Assembly: GCF_030433855.1 (NCBI RefSeq)
Contig: NZ_JARUXC010000002.1
Coordinates: forward strand, 186,001 to 250,000
Reading direction: 5' to 3'
DNA: 64,000 nt
Source: Agreia sp. PsM10
Lineage (GTDB): Bacteria > Actinomycetota > Actinomycetes > Actinomycetales > Microbacteriaceae
Shown in pieces: positions 36,007 through 45,136 of this stretch (the stretch's first letter is position 1; the number at the start of each line of letters is the position of its first letter). A program made the translations under genes and the position numbers. The notes beneath the pieces were generated by a model. That model worked only from the letters and a program-made list of their open reading frames with translations, did no database searches and had not been told where the DNA came from.

Positions 36007-37158
36007 TTACACTGCCTCGCCGACGGGAACCGGCCGTCGGGCAGCGATCACCGAGGAGTAGTGGCCGAGCAGCTCGGTGCACACGGAGTTCCACGTCGTT
36101 GCTCGCACGGCGCGGCGCCCCGACTCGCCCATGCGCAGGCGCAGGTCGGTCGAGACCACCAGGTCCTCGACGAGGGTGCGCATGCTCGTGTCTCCCGACC
36201 GCGCGTCGGGATCGAAGAGGTATCCGTCGCTCCCGTCGTGCACCAGGTCGACGGGTCCGCCGGCGCGCGGCGCCACCACGGGCAGGCCGGCGGCGTGCGC
36301 CTCCTGGATCGTCTGGCCGAATGTCTCCTCGGTGCCTGTGTGCACGAAGACGTCGAAACTCGCGTACGCGACGGCGAGGTCGTGCCCGCCTTTCCTGCCG
36401 AGCCAGGTCACGGGCATCCCGCGCAGCAGCCGCCCGACCGAAGGCGTCGAGGGGCCGTCGCCGACAATGGCCAGCGAGATGCCGTCGATGCCGCGCAGCT
36501 GGTCGAAGCGCTCGAGCTGCTTCTCGGGGGCCACGCGGCCGACGTAGCCGAGGACGACCTCGCCGTTCGGCGACAGGCGGGTGTGCAGGTCGACGGCATC
36601 CGGATGCGTGCGCAACCGCGGGTGGTATCGCTCGGTGTCGACGCCACGGCCCCACCGCGCCAGTCGGGTGACGCCGGCGGCGAGGAGGTCGTGCTCTGAG
36701 CTCGACGAGGGCACGAGGGTGAGGTCGGCGGCCTCGTGGATCCACCGCACGAACCGCCAGGCCAGGGCGGCGGCCTTGCCGAGGTGGTTGCGCTTGGCGT
36801 AGCCCGCGACGTCGGTCTGGAAGATGGCGACGCTCGGCACGCCGATGCGGTTCGCGGCGGCGATCGCCTGCGCGCCGAGGAGGAACGGCGACGCCGCATG
36901 CAGCACATCCGGGGCGAACGCGCTCAGCACCTTCTGCACCTGGGGATGGGGGAGTCCGACGGGGAACTGTCGGTAGGCCACCGCCGGCACCGCGTGGATC
37001 GTGAACCCCCGGTAGCTCGAGGGCGTGTTCCGGGCGGCCGGGGCGATGAGGATGGCCTCGTGCCCGGCGTCGGCGAGGAAGTCGAGCACCTTGCAGACGC
37101 TGTTGGTGACGCCGTTGACCGTGGGCAGAAAGCTCTCCGTGACGACGGCGACTCTCAT
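36007..37158 (-). CDS. GT4 glycosyltransferase, MgtA-like alpha-mannosyltransferase
   Basis: A 383-residue GT-B enzyme. The N-terminal MRVAVVTESFLPTVNGVTNSV, IFQTDVAGYAKR and the C-terminal donor site (VLGYVGRVAPEKQLERF, VGDGPS, then HTGTEETFGQTIQEAHAAGLPVVAPRAGG) match the GDP-mannose-dependent MgtA/PimB group that mannosylates membrane glycolipids in actinobacteria. GGGAG lies 7 nt before the ATG. It is divergent from manC, which makes its probable donor GDP-mannose, so context supports a mannosyltransferase. Confidence 0.85.
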   Translation of the reverse strand: MRVAVVTESFLPTVNGVTNSVCKVLDFLADAGHEAILIAPAARNTPSSYRGFTIHAVPAVAYRQFPVGLPHPQVQKVLSAFAPDVLHAASPFLLGAQAIAAANRIGVPSVAIFQTDVAGYAKRNHLGKAAALAWRFVRWIHEAADLTLVPSSSSEHDLLAAGVTRLARWGRGVDTERYHPRLRTHPDAVDLHTRLSPNGEVVLGYVGRVAPEKQLERFDQLRGIDGISLAIVGDGPSTPSVGRLLRGMPVTWLGRKGGHDLAVAYASFDVFVHTGTEETFGQTIQEAHAAGLPVVAPRAGGPVDLVHDGSDGYLFDPDARSGDTSMRTLVEDLVVSTDLRLRMGESGRRAVRATTWNSVCTELLGHYSSVIAARRPVPVGEAV

Positions 37159-37288
37159 GGACTGCTCCCGTCGGCCCGGGGATGCACCGGGCACGTTCTG
37201 AACGCTACGAGCGGAGTGTGGCGGACGGGTTAATGACGGGTGGCGGCCAGGTGAGCATTCGTTCAATCGCGAGCGACGCCGGGATGGG

Positions 37289-37294
37289 TAGGGT
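37289..37294 (+). promoter_or_regulatory. -10 box for leaderless manC transcript
   Basis: TAGGGT lies 6 nt upstream of the ATG at 37301 and supports that start over the second in-frame ATG at 37319. Confidence 0.5.
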
Positions 37295-37300
37295 GGGGCC

Positions 37301-38419
37301 ATGGCTGAGAACTCTGCGATGGACCGTTTCTACAGCGTCATTCCTGCCGGAGGAATCGGCTCGAGACTCTGGCCGCTCTCCCGCGCCGACGCGCCGAAGT
37401 TCCTGCACGACCTCAGCGGCTCGGGTCGCAGCCTCCTGCGCGACACGTGGGAGCGGCTCGCGCCCATCTCGGGCGAGCAGCGGGTGATGGTCGTCACCGG
37501 CCGCGCCCACCGTGCCGCCGTCGAGAAGCAGATCCCCGAGCTCGCCGACGTGAATGTGGTTCTCGAGAGCGAGCCGCGCGAATCGTCCGCGGCCATCGGC
37601 CTCGCCGCCGCCATCCTTCAGCAGCGCGAACCGGGGGTCATCATCGGCTCCTTCGCCGCCGACCACGTGATCACCCAGACCGAGGCGTTCCGCGACACCG
37701 TGGTGCAGGCGGTGAACGCGGCCGACGCCGGCTACATCGTGACCATCGGCATCACGCCGACGGAGCCCTCGGTCGGATTCGGCTACATCCTCACGGGCGA
37801 CGCCCTCGACCTGCCCGGCGCCCCGACCGCGATGGTCGCCCAGCGCTTCGTCGAGAAGCCCGACCTCGAGACGGCCAAGAAGTATCTGAAGAGCAAGAAG
37901 TACCTCTGGAACGGCGGCATGTTCATCGCTCGCGCCGACAAGCTGCTCGAACAGCTGGGCAAGGCCGAACCCGAACTGCTCGCCGGTCTGCTCGAGCTGG
38001 CCGAGGCGTGGGACACCCCGCGCCGCGGGGCCGTCGTCGACCAGGTCTGGCCCAAGCTCAAGAAGATCGCCATCGACTACACCGTGGCCGAGCCGGCAGC
38101 CCTCGACGGCACGCTCGCCGTGGTTCCCGGCGACTTCAGCTGGGACGACGTGGGCGACTTCGCCTCCATCGCCAAGCTGCACTCGACCGGTCGCGGCTCG
38201 GAGCTCGCGATCCTCGGCAAGAACGCGCGCGTGCTGTCCGATTCGTCGAGCGGCGTGGTGGTCTCGCAGAGCGGCCGCGTGATCAGTCTCATCGGCGTGA
38301 AGGACATCGTCGTCGTCGATACACCGGATGCGCTGCTCGTCACCACCAGCGAGCATGCCCAGCGGGTCAAGTCGGTCGTCGACGCCCTGCGCCTCGGCGG
38401 CTCGGGCGACGTTCTCTGA
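37301..38419 (+). CDS. manC: Mannose-1-phosphate guanylyltransferase
   Basis: Makes GDP-mannose from GTP and mannose 1-phosphate. The 372-residue protein has the nucleotidyltransferase signature PAGGIGSRLWPLSRADAPK, GSFAADHVI, the sugar-binding FVEKPD and LWNGGMFIA, and DFSWDDVGDF. It lacks the fused isomerase domain of bifunctional ManC, so this is the monofunctional form. GDP-mannose is needed by the adjacent MgtA-like enzyme and by the polyprenol-phosphate mannose synthase at 24 kb. Confidence 0.93.
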   Translation: MAENSAMDRFYSVIPAGGIGSRLWPLSRADAPKFLHDLSGSGRSLLRDTWERLAPISGEQRVMVVTGRAHRAAVEKQIPELADVNVVLESEPRESSAAIGLAAAILQQREPGVIIGSFAADHVITQTEAFRDTVVQAVNAADAGYIVTIGITPTEPSVGFGYILTGDALDLPGAPTAMVAQRFVEKPDLETAKKYLKSKKYLWNGGMFIARADKLLEQLGKAEPELLAGLLELAEAWDTPRRGAVVDQVWPKLKKIAIDYTVAEPAALDGTLAVVPGDFSWDDVGDFASIAKLHSTGRGSELAILGKNARVLSDSSSGVVVSQSGRVISLIGVKDIVVVDTPDALLVTTSEHAQRVKSVVDALRLGGSGDVL

Positions 38420-38425
38420 TTCCAT

Positions 38426-38472
38426 CGTTCCCTGAGCTTGTCGAAGGGCCCCTTCGACAAGCTCAGGGAACG
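38426..38472. terminator. 23-bp perfect hairpin made of two inverted copies of the dispersed repeat
   Basis: Two copies of the CCCTGAGC... repeat face each other (38426-38448 and 38450-38472) around one base, giving a perfect 23-bp stem. It lies between manC and the first BMP gene and probably terminates the manC transcript; its right edge is also near the -35 position of the following promoter. Confidence 0.75.
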
Positions 38473-38482
38473 GGCCACCGAC

Positions 38483-38488
38483 TAGTCT
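38483..38488 (+). promoter_or_regulatory. -10 box for leaderless first BMP lipoprotein transcript
   Basis: TAGTCT lies 7 nt upstream of the ATG at 38496; no ribosome binding site is visible. Confidence 0.5.
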
Positions 38489-38495
38489 TTTGGCT

Positions 38496-39551
38496 ATGTC
38501 GACCTCAACCGTCCTGCGCTCCGTCGTCGTTCTGGCCGCCTCGGCCCTGGTTCTGGCCGGATGCGCCCCGGCACCCGAGACGACCGAGACGGCCAGCCAC
38601 TACTGCGCGCGCATGGTCACCAACTCCGGCGGTCTAGAGGACCGCTCGTTCAACCAGTCCAGCTGGGAGGGTCTCGAGAAGGCCAAGACCGATCTCTCGA
38701 TCGACGCCGAGGTCATCGTGTCGACGAACGAGACCGACCTGGCCCCGAACGTGACCCAGGCGGTCGACAGCGGATGCCAGTTCGTGCTCACGGTCGGCTA
38801 CGAGCTCGCCGACGCGACCTCGGCCGAGGCGAAGGCCAACCCCGACGTGCACTTCGCGATCGTCGACGAGCAGGTCGACGGTGAGAACATCAAGCCGATC
38901 GTCTTCGACACGGCGCAGGCGGCCTTCCTCGCCGGCTACCTGGCCGCGGGAACGAGCGCGACGGGCAAGGTCGCCACGTTCGGCGGCGGCAACCAGCCTC
39001 CCGTGACCCTGTTCATGGACGGATTCGTCGACGGCGTCGCCAAATACAACGCGGTGCACGGCACGGCGGTCCAGGCCCTCGGCTGGAACAAGGACGCCCA
39101 GGACGGCGTGTTCACGGGCGACTTCGAGGACATCAACAAGGGCAAGGTCACGACGCAGGCCTTCATCGATCAGGGTGCCGACGTCATCCTCCCGGTCGCA
39201 GGCCAGGTCGGTGAGGGTGCGGCGGCCGCCGCCCTCGAGAACCCGAACGTGTCGATCATCTGGGTCGACAACGACGGCTACGAGACACTGCCCTCGTCGT
39301 ACAAGCCCATCATCCTGACGAGCGTGCTCAAGAACACCGGCGACGCCGTCGTGCAGATCGTGGGAGACGACCTCGACGGCACGTTCGACAACACCCCGTT
39401 CGTGGGAACCCTCGAGAACGGGGGAGTGGCCCTGGCTCCCTATCACGACAAGGCTGCGGCGGTATCGGCCGATCTGCAGGCCGAGCTCGACGGGCTCGAG
39501 AACGACATCGTGTCGGGCGCACTCGAGGTCACCAGCCCCAGCACGCCGTAG
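38496..39551 (+). CDS. BMP-family nucleoside-binding lipoprotein (copy 1)
   Basis: A 351-residue extracellular solute-binding lipoprotein. Signal peptide MSTSTVLRS.. with lipobox LAGC (Cys23). The mature part has the BMP/Med family pattern: LEDRSFNQSSWEG near the start, SGCQFVLTVGYELADAT, IVFDTAQAAFLAGYLAAG, DGFVDGV, and QGADVILPVAGQVG. Family proteins bind purine and pyrimidine nucleosides for ABC import. The next gene is a paralogue, and a compatible ATPase and two permeases follow. It diverges from copies 2 and 3 in that GPIY is replaced by GQVG, which may mean a different ligand preference. Confidence 0.9.
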   Translation: MSTSTVLRSVVVLAASALVLAGCAPAPETTETASHYCARMVTNSGGLEDRSFNQSSWEGLEKAKTDLSIDAEVIVSTNETDLAPNVTQAVDSGCQFVLTVGYELADATSAEAKANPDVHFAIVDEQVDGENIKPIVFDTAQAAFLAGYLAAGTSATGKVATFGGGNQPPVTLFMDGFVDGVAKYNAVHGTAVQALGWNKDAQDGVFTGDFEDINKGKVTTQAFIDQGADVILPVAGQVGEGAAAAALENPNVSIIWVDNDGYETLPSSYKPIILTSVLKNTGDAVVQIVGDDLDGTFDNTPFVGTLENGGVALAPYHDKAAAVSADLQAELDGLENDIVSGALEVTSPSTP

Positions 39552-39730
39552 TCTCTCGGGGCTTTTCTCCGGTGAACATTTCGGGGTTGTTTCGGCGCGA
39601 ACGCGTCTTTGTAACGACTGGGCCGCGATGCCGTCCGCGGGCCGCAAGCCCCGCGTCACATTGGGTAACGTGAGAGACCACACAGCCCCTGCGCTCCGCA
39701 TCTGAAGTGGGGCAATCCTTGGAGGACACC

Positions 39731-40810
39731 TTGAGCAAGACCATTCGCCGTGCCGCCATGGGTGGCATCGCCACCCTCGGCTTCGCCGCACTCCTCGCCG
39801 GTTGCGCATCCGCGCCGGCCGAAACCGACTCGACCGACGCCTCGGGCGCCGAGGCCCTGCCCTGCATGGTCTCCGACGCCGGTGGATTCGACGACAAGTC
39901 GTTCAACCAGGCAGGCTTCGAGGGTCTCAACGAGGCCGCCAAGTCGCTCGGTGTCGAGCCGGTGACGGTCGAGTCGAACTCCGAGACCGACTTCGCCCCC
40001 AACATCTCGAGCCTCGTCGACCAGGGCTGCTCCCTCATCGTCACGGTCGGCTTCGCGCTCGCCGATGCGACCTCCGCCGCGGCCGAGGCCAACAGCGACG
40101 TCGAGTTCGCCATCATCGACGACGCGAGCATCGATGCAGAGAACGTCAAGCCGATCACGTTCGACACCGCCGGCGCCGCATTCCTCGCGGGCTACGCGGC
40201 CGCCGACTACTCCAAGTCGGGCATCGTCGCGACCTGGGGCGGCATGAACTTCCCCACCGTCACCATCTTCATGGACGGCTTCGCCCAGGGCGTCAAGTAC
40301 TACAACGAGCAGAAGTCGAAAGACGTCAAGGTTCTGGGTTACGACCTCGACAACCCTGACTCCGCGACCTTCACCGGTGGCTTCGAGGCCAACGACGTCG
40401 CGAAGACGACCGCTCAGAACTTCATCGACCAGGGCGCAGACATCCTGCTCCCCGTCGGCGGACCGATCTACCAGAGCGCCGGCGTCGCCATCCAGGAGTC
40501 CGGCAAGGACATCGCACTCGTCGGCGTCGACTCCGACCTCTACGAGAGCGACCCCACCTACAAGGACCTCTACCTGACGTCGATCCTCAAGGGCATCAAG
40601 ACGGCCACCAACGCGGTCGTCACCGACGCCGCCGCGGGCAGCTTCAGCAACGAGCCCTACGTGGGAACGCTCGAGAACGACGGAGTCGGCATGGCGCCGT
40701 TCCACGACTTCGAGTCGAAGGTCAACTCCTCGCTCCAGGGCGAGATCGACGACATCAAGGCGAAGATCATCTCGGGCGACATCACCGTCACCTCGTACCT
40801 GAGCGAGTAG
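39731..40810 (+). CDS. BMP-family nucleoside-binding lipoprotein (copy 2)
   Basis: A 359-residue lipoprotein: lipobox LAGC with Cys25, an Asp/Ser/Thr-rich linker, then CMVSDAGGFDDKSFNQAGFEG, ITFDTAGAAFLAGYAAADYSKSG, TVTIFMDGFAQG, and QGADILLPVGGPIYQSAG. The start is TTG at 39731 because GGAGGA lies 4-5 nt upstream and the signal peptide then begins normally (MSKTIRRAAMGG). A strong terminator follows at 40837, so this lipoprotein can be made in excess over the ABC genes, as expected for binding proteins. Confidence 0.93.
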   Translation: MSKTIRRAAMGGIATLGFAALLAGCASAPAETDSTDASGAEALPCMVSDAGGFDDKSFNQAGFEGLNEAAKSLGVEPVTVESNSETDFAPNISSLVDQGCSLIVTVGFALADATSAAAEANSDVEFAIIDDASIDAENVKPITFDTAGAAFLAGYAAADYSKSGIVATWGGMNFPTVTIFMDGFAQGVKYYNEQKSKDVKVLGYDLDNPDSATFTGGFEANDVAKTTAQNFIDQGADILLPVGGPIYQSAGVAIQESGKDIALVGVDSDLYESDPTYKDLYLTSILKGIKTATNAVVTDAAAGSFSNEPYVGTLENDGVGMAPFHDFESKVNSSLQGEIDDIKAKIISGDITVTSYLSE

Positions 40811-40836
40811 TCGCACCCAGTTCCACCCGCGTGAGA

Positions 40837-40866
40837 TCGGGGGGCCAGCCACGGCTGGTCCCCCGA
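40837..40866 (+). terminator. GC-rich hairpin between BMP copy 2 and the ABC ATPase gene
   Basis: A 13-bp stem (TCGGGGGGCCAGC with GCTGGTCCCCCGA, one G-T pair) around a 4-nt loop. No T tract follows. It separates the lipoprotein from the transporter core genes. Confidence 0.75.
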
Positions 40867-40904
40867 CCACGTTAAGTCCCCTCTTCACGCATCGACCGGA
40901 TGGG

Positions 40905-40910
40905 TAGATT
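40905..40910 (+). promoter_or_regulatory. -10 box for leaderless ABC ATPase transcript
   Basis: TAGATT lies 6 nt before the ATG at 40917, after the terminator, so the transporter core has its own promoter. Confidence 0.5.
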
Positions 40911-40916
40911 GTCCCT

Positions 40917-42452
40917 ATGAAGCTCGAACTCCGCGGCATCACGAAGCGCTTCGGCGCCCTCACGGCCAACGACCACATCGACCTCACGATCGAACCGGGG
41001 GAGATCCACTGTCTCCTCGGCGAGAACGGCGCGGGCAAGTCCACCCTGATGAACGTGCTCTACGGCCTCTACAAGGCAGAAGAGGGCGAGATCCTGCTCG
41101 ACGACGTCGTGCAGCACTTCGCCGGCCCCGGCGACGCCATGGCCGCGGGCATCGGCATGGTGCACCAGCACTTCATGCTCATCCCCGTGTTCACGGTGGC
41201 AGAGAACGTGATGCTCGGCCACGAGAAGACGAATGCCGCCGGCGTGCTCGACCTCGGGGCCGCGCGCGAGAAGGTTCGCGAGATCAGCGAGAGGTTCGGC
41301 TTCCATGTCGATCCGGATGCGCTGGTCGACGATCTCCCGGTCGGTGTGCAGCAGCGGGTCGAGATCATCAAGGCCCTGTCGCGTGACGCGAAGGTCCTCG
41401 TGTTCGACGAGCCCACAGCCGTGCTCACCCCGCAGGAGACCGACGAGCTCATGACGATCATGAGGCAGCTCAAGGCCGCCGGCACATCCATCGTCTTCAT
41501 CACCCACAAACTGCGAGAGGTGCGCGAAGTCGCCGACCGCATCACGGTCATCCGACTCGGCAAGGTCGTCGGCGAGGCGTCGCCCACGGCGACGAACGCC
41601 GAGCTGGCCTCCCTCATGGTCGGCCGGGCCGTCGAGCTCACCGTGCACAAAGATCCCGCGCAGCCCGGGGCCGACGCCTTCGTCGTCTCCAACCTCTCGG
41701 TCATCGACCCCCACGGCCAGCTCGTCGTCAACAACGTCAGCTTCGACGTGCGCGCGGGCGAGATCCTCGCGATCGCCGGAGTGCAGGGCAACGGCCAGAC
41801 CGAGCTCACCGAGGCGATCATGGGCCTCCAGCCGCGCGTGCGCGGAGACATCACCCTCGATGGCAGGTCGATCCGCGGGCTCTCGGTGAAGCAGGTGCTC
41901 GCATCCGGCATCGGCTTCGTGCCGGAGGACCGCAAGGAGGACGGACTCGTCGGAGAGTTCACCATCGCGGAGAACCTCATGCTCGACCGCAGCGACGGCC
42001 CCCCGTTCGTCAAGGCGGGCACCCTGCAGCTCAACTACCTCAACGAATTCGCCGAGCAGAAGTCGAAGGAGTTCGACGTGCGAAGCCAGGGCATCACCAC
42101 GCCCGTCGGCCGCCTCTCCGGCGGAAACCAGCAGAAGGTCGTGCTGGCCCGAGAGCTCAGCCGCGATCTGCGCCTCTTCATGGCTGCGCAGCCCACCCGA
42201 GGCATCGACGTCGGCTCGATCGAGTTCGTGCACAAGCGCATCGTCGCCACCCGCGACGCCGGAATCCCCGTGATCGTCGTCTCGACCGAGCTCGACGAGG
42301 TCGTCGCGCTCGCCGACCGCATCGCCGTGATGTACCGCGGCACCATCGTGGGCATCGTTCCGGGCGACACGCCCCGCGATGTGCTCGGCCTCATGATGGC
42401 CGGCGAAGTCCCCGATTCCGTCACCTCCCCACCCGAAGGAGCGGCAGCGTGA
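40917..42452 (+). CDS. Nucleoside ABC importer, double ATPase
   Basis: A 511-residue protein with two ATPase domains, the usual form in BMP-type nucleoside importers. Domain 1 has a full Walker A (GENGAGKST) and Walker B (VLVFDEPTAVL) but a degenerate signature (LPVGVQQRVEI). Domain 2 has a degenerate Walker A (GVQGNGQTE, no Lys), a good signature (LSGGNQQKV) and LFMAAQPTRGID in place of Walker B. The composite sites would therefore pair domain 1 nucleotide binding with the domain 2 signature. The stop overlaps the first permease (GTGA). Confidence 0.94.
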   Translation: MKLELRGITKRFGALTANDHIDLTIEPGEIHCLLGENGAGKSTLMNVLYGLYKAEEGEILLDDVVQHFAGPGDAMAAGIGMVHQHFMLIPVFTVAENVMLGHEKTNAAGVLDLGAAREKVREISERFGFHVDPDALVDDLPVGVQQRVEIIKALSRDAKVLVFDEPTAVLTPQETDELMTIMRQLKAAGTSIVFITHKLREVREVADRITVIRLGKVVGEASPTATNAELASLMVGRAVELTVHKDPAQPGADAFVVSNLSVIDPHGQLVVNNVSFDVRAGEILAIAGVQGNGQTELTEAIMGLQPRVRGDITLDGRSIRGLSVKQVLASGIGFVPEDRKEDGLVGEFTIAENLMLDRSDGPPFVKAGTLQLNYLNEFAEQKSKEFDVRSQGITTPVGRLSGGNQQKVVLARELSRDLRLFMAAQPTRGIDVGSIEFVHKRIVATRDAGIPVIVVSTELDEVVALADRIAVMYRGTIVGIVPGDTPRDVLGLMMAGEVPDSVTSPPEGAAA

Positions 42453-43735
42453 GCCAGCCCACAGTCCCACCCGGCGAATCCGGCCCGCCCGTCGCCTCCC
42501 CGCCCGCCAAGCCCGACGCATCCGTCGAGGAGCCGCGCTGGCACGGTGTGATGCGCGAGATCGTCGGCGGCAGCGCCATGATCTCCGTGCTTGCGGTCGT
42601 GCTGGCCATGCTGGCCGGTGGAATCCTGATCGCCCTCACCGACGACAAGGTGTCGGCCGCCGCGGGGTACTTCTTCGCCCGTCCCGGCGACCTCGTCAAG
42701 GCCGTCTGGGATTCGGTCTCGGGTGCCTACACGGCGCTGTTCCAGGGCGCCGTCTACAACTTCCGCCGCCCCGGCTTCATCGCGGGGATCAAGCCCCTGA
42801 CCGAGACGCTCACCTTCGCCACGCCGCTGATCGCGGCCGGTCTCGGTGTGGGCCTCGCCTTCCGCGTCGGTCTCTTCAACATCGGCGGCCGCGGCCAGAT
42901 GCTCATCGCGGCCGCGTGCGCCGGATGGGTGAGCTGGTCGTTCGAGCTGCCCTACGGACTGCACCTGATCCTGGCCGTCGCGGCCGGAATCATCGGCGGC
43001 GCCGTCTGGGGTGGAATCGTCGGTCTGCTCAAGGCTCGCACGGGCGCGCACGAGGTGATCGTCACGATCATGCTCAACTTCGTGGCCCTCTACCTCATCT
43101 CGTTCATGCTCAAGACGCCCGGCCTGCTCCAGGCTCCCGGCTCGAACAACCCCAAGACGCCGGCGGCGCTGCCGACGGCGGTCTTCCCCGACCTGCTCGG
43201 CCCGCAGTTCAACCTGCACTGGGGCTTCATCTTCGTGATCGCGGCCACCGTCTACGTCTGGTACCTGCTCAACCGATCGAACCTCGGATTCCAGTTCCGA
43301 GCGGTGGGCGAGAACCCGAACGCCGCCCGCGTCGCCGGCATCAGCGTGAACAAGATGTACATCTACGCGATGCTGTTCTCGGGCGGCCTCGTCGGCCTCG
43401 CCGGCGTGGCGCAGGTGCTCGGCACGGTCACCACCGGATTCAGCTCGGGCATCGACGCGGGCATCGGATTCGACGCGATCACCGTCGCTCTGCTCGGTCG
43501 TTCGAAGCCCTGGGGCATCTTCTTCGCGGGCATCCTGTTCGGCGCGTTCAAGGCCGGCGGATTCGCGATGCAGGCGTCGGAGGGCATCCCCATCGACATC
43601 GTGGTCGTCATCCAGTCGCTCATCGTGCTGTTCATCGCCGCGCCGCCGCTCGTGCGTGCGGTGTTCCGGCTTCCGAAGCCCAGCGGCGTCAGCCTCAGAC
43701 GCCCGCGCACCTCCACCGCGGCGGTGACCAAGTGA
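42449..43735 (+). CDS. Nucleoside ABC importer permease 1
   Basis: A 428-residue membrane protein of the RbsC/BPD type 2 permease family, with about nine or ten helices. It has FNIGGRGQMLIAA, the EVIVTIMLNFVALYL coupling region and FRAVGENPNAARVAGI with the conserved Gly-Glu-Asn. The first 60 residues are a Pro-rich cytosolic extension (PPGESGPPVASPPAKP) typical of actinobacterial versions. It forms the membrane channel with permease 2. Confidence 0.93.
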   Translation: MSQPTVPPGESGPPVASPPAKPDASVEEPRWHGVMREIVGGSAMISVLAVVLAMLAGGILIALTDDKVSAAAGYFFARPGDLVKAVWDSVSGAYTALFQGAVYNFRRPGFIAGIKPLTETLTFATPLIAAGLGVGLAFRVGLFNIGGRGQMLIAAACAGWVSWSFELPYGLHLILAVAAGIIGGAVWGGIVGLLKARTGAHEVIVTIMLNFVALYLISFMLKTPGLLQAPGSNNPKTPAALPTAVFPDLLGPQFNLHWGFIFVIAATVYVWYLLNRSNLGFQFRAVGENPNAARVAGISVNKMYIYAMLFSGGLVGLAGVAQVLGTVTTGFSSGIDAGIGFDAITVALLGRSKPWGIFFAGILFGAFKAGGFAMQASEGIPIDIVVVIQSLIVLFIAAPPLVRAVFRLPKPSGVSLRRPRTSTAAVTK

Positions 43736-45126
43736 GCATCGACGACCCCCGCGAAGGACGAGACGCCGTGAACGCAGAACGCCCCATCGTCGACGAGAAC
43801 GTCAGCCGCACCGAGCTGAAGACGGCCGTCGCCGACGCGCCCCTGCAGCACAACCACCCGGATTCGCTGCCGGCGGCACTCGAGACGACCGTCGTGAAGA
43901 GCTGGAAGGCCCCGATCGCGTTCGGCATCTTCTCGATCATCGCCATCCTGCTCTTCGTGGTCTTCGGCCGTGAGGGCACGAGCGGATTCCGTCTCTCGAC
44001 CGACTCCGACTTCTTCCAGATCCCCACGATCCAGGCGCCCACCCGCGCCACGGACATCGTGCTGACGGTTCTGCTCGTGGCCCTCGCCGCCTACAGCGCG
44101 TTCCTGGTGTCGCGCAGCCGCCCTGTGCGCCTCTGGGTCACCGTCGTCTTCGCCGTGCTGTTCCTCGTGGGCTTCCTCACCTGGGCATCGGCGGGCGCCA
44201 CGATCCCGGTTCCCGGCCTGCTGGTCGGTGCGGTCGGCCTGAGCGTGCCGCTCGTGTTCGGTGCTCTCGGAGGCGTCATCTCCGAGCGCGTCGGAGTGGT
44301 GAACGTGGCGATCGAGGGCCAGCTGCTCGCGGGCGCGTTCGTCTCGGCCATCGTCGCCTCGGTCACGGGCCAGCCCGTTCTCGGCCTCCTCTCCGCGATG
44401 GCGGCCGGAGTGCTCGTGTCGTTCGTGCTCGCCGCCTTCTCGATCAAGTACTTCGTCGACCAGGTGATCGTGGGCGTCGTGCTCAACGTGCTCGTCACCG
44501 GCCTCACGAGCTTCCTCTACTCGCAGGTGCTGTCGAAGAACACCGAGCTGCTCAACAACAGCGGCACCATCCGCCTGCCGCGGCTTCCCATCCCCGGTCT
44601 CAGCGAGATCCCGATTCTCGGCCCCGTGCTGTTCCGACAGACGATCATCGTCTACATCCTCTACGTCGCCGTCGCCGTGGTGTTCTTCGCCCTGTTCAAG
44701 ACGCGCTGGGGCCTCCGCCTCCGTGCCGTGGGCGAGCACCCGCAGGCAGCCGACACCGTGGGCATCAACGTGGCGCGCACGCGCTTCTGGAACGTCTCGC
44801 TCGCCGGAGCGATCGCGGGCCTGGGTGGTGCGTACTTCACCATGGGCTCGGTCGGATCGTTCAACAAGGAGATGACGGCCGGTGCCGGATTCATCGCCCT
44901 GGCGGCCGTCATCTTCGGCCGCTGGGATCCGATCCGCGCGACGCTCGCCGCCCTGCTGTTCGGCTTCGCCTCGAACCTGCAGAGTGTGCTCTCGATCATC
45001 GGATCGCCCGTTCCCAGCGAGTTCATGCTGATGCTGCCGTATCTGGTCACGATCTTCGCGGTCGCGGGGGTGGTCGGCCGTGTCCGAGGGCCTGCCGCAT
45101 CCGGAAAACCGTACATAAAGTCTTAG
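43732..45126 (+). CDS. Nucleoside ABC importer permease 2
   Basis: A 464-residue permease of the same family: VNVAIEGQLLAGAF, FVDQVIVGVVLNVLVTGLTSFLY, LRAVGEHPQAADTVGIN. An N-terminal cytosolic stretch of about 55 residues precedes the first helix. The GTG at 43732 overlaps the previous stop (GTGA) and is taken as the start; an internal GTG at 43768 with GAAGGACGAG upstream is a possible alternative. Cytidine deaminase follows after 10 bp. Confidence 0.93.
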   Translation: MSIDDPREGRDAVNAERPIVDENVSRTELKTAVADAPLQHNHPDSLPAALETTVVKSWKAPIAFGIFSIIAILLFVVFGREGTSGFRLSTDSDFFQIPTIQAPTRATDIVLTVLLVALAAYSAFLVSRSRPVRLWVTVVFAVLFLVGFLTWASAGATIPVPGLLVGAVGLSVPLVFGALGGVISERVGVVNVAIEGQLLAGAFVSAIVASVTGQPVLGLLSAMAAGVLVSFVLAAFSIKYFVDQVIVGVVLNVLVTGLTSFLYSQVLSKNTELLNNSGTIRLPRLPIPGLSEIPILGPVLFRQTIIVYILYVAVAVVFFALFKTRWGLRLRAVGEHPQAADTVGINVARTRFWNVSLAGAIAGLGGAYFTMGSVGSFNKEMTAGAGFIALAAVIFGRWDPIRATLAALLFGFASNLQSVLSIIGSPVPSEFMLMLPYLVTIFAVAGVVGRVRGPAASGKPYIKS

Positions 45127-45136
45127 GAGAACCGAC

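Noticed and set aside
40917-42452. Ribose importer ATPase (RbsA)
   Set aside because: Overall layout is similar, but the neighbours are BMP-type lipoproteins and nucleoside enzymes, and the degenerate second domain is as in nucleoside importers.
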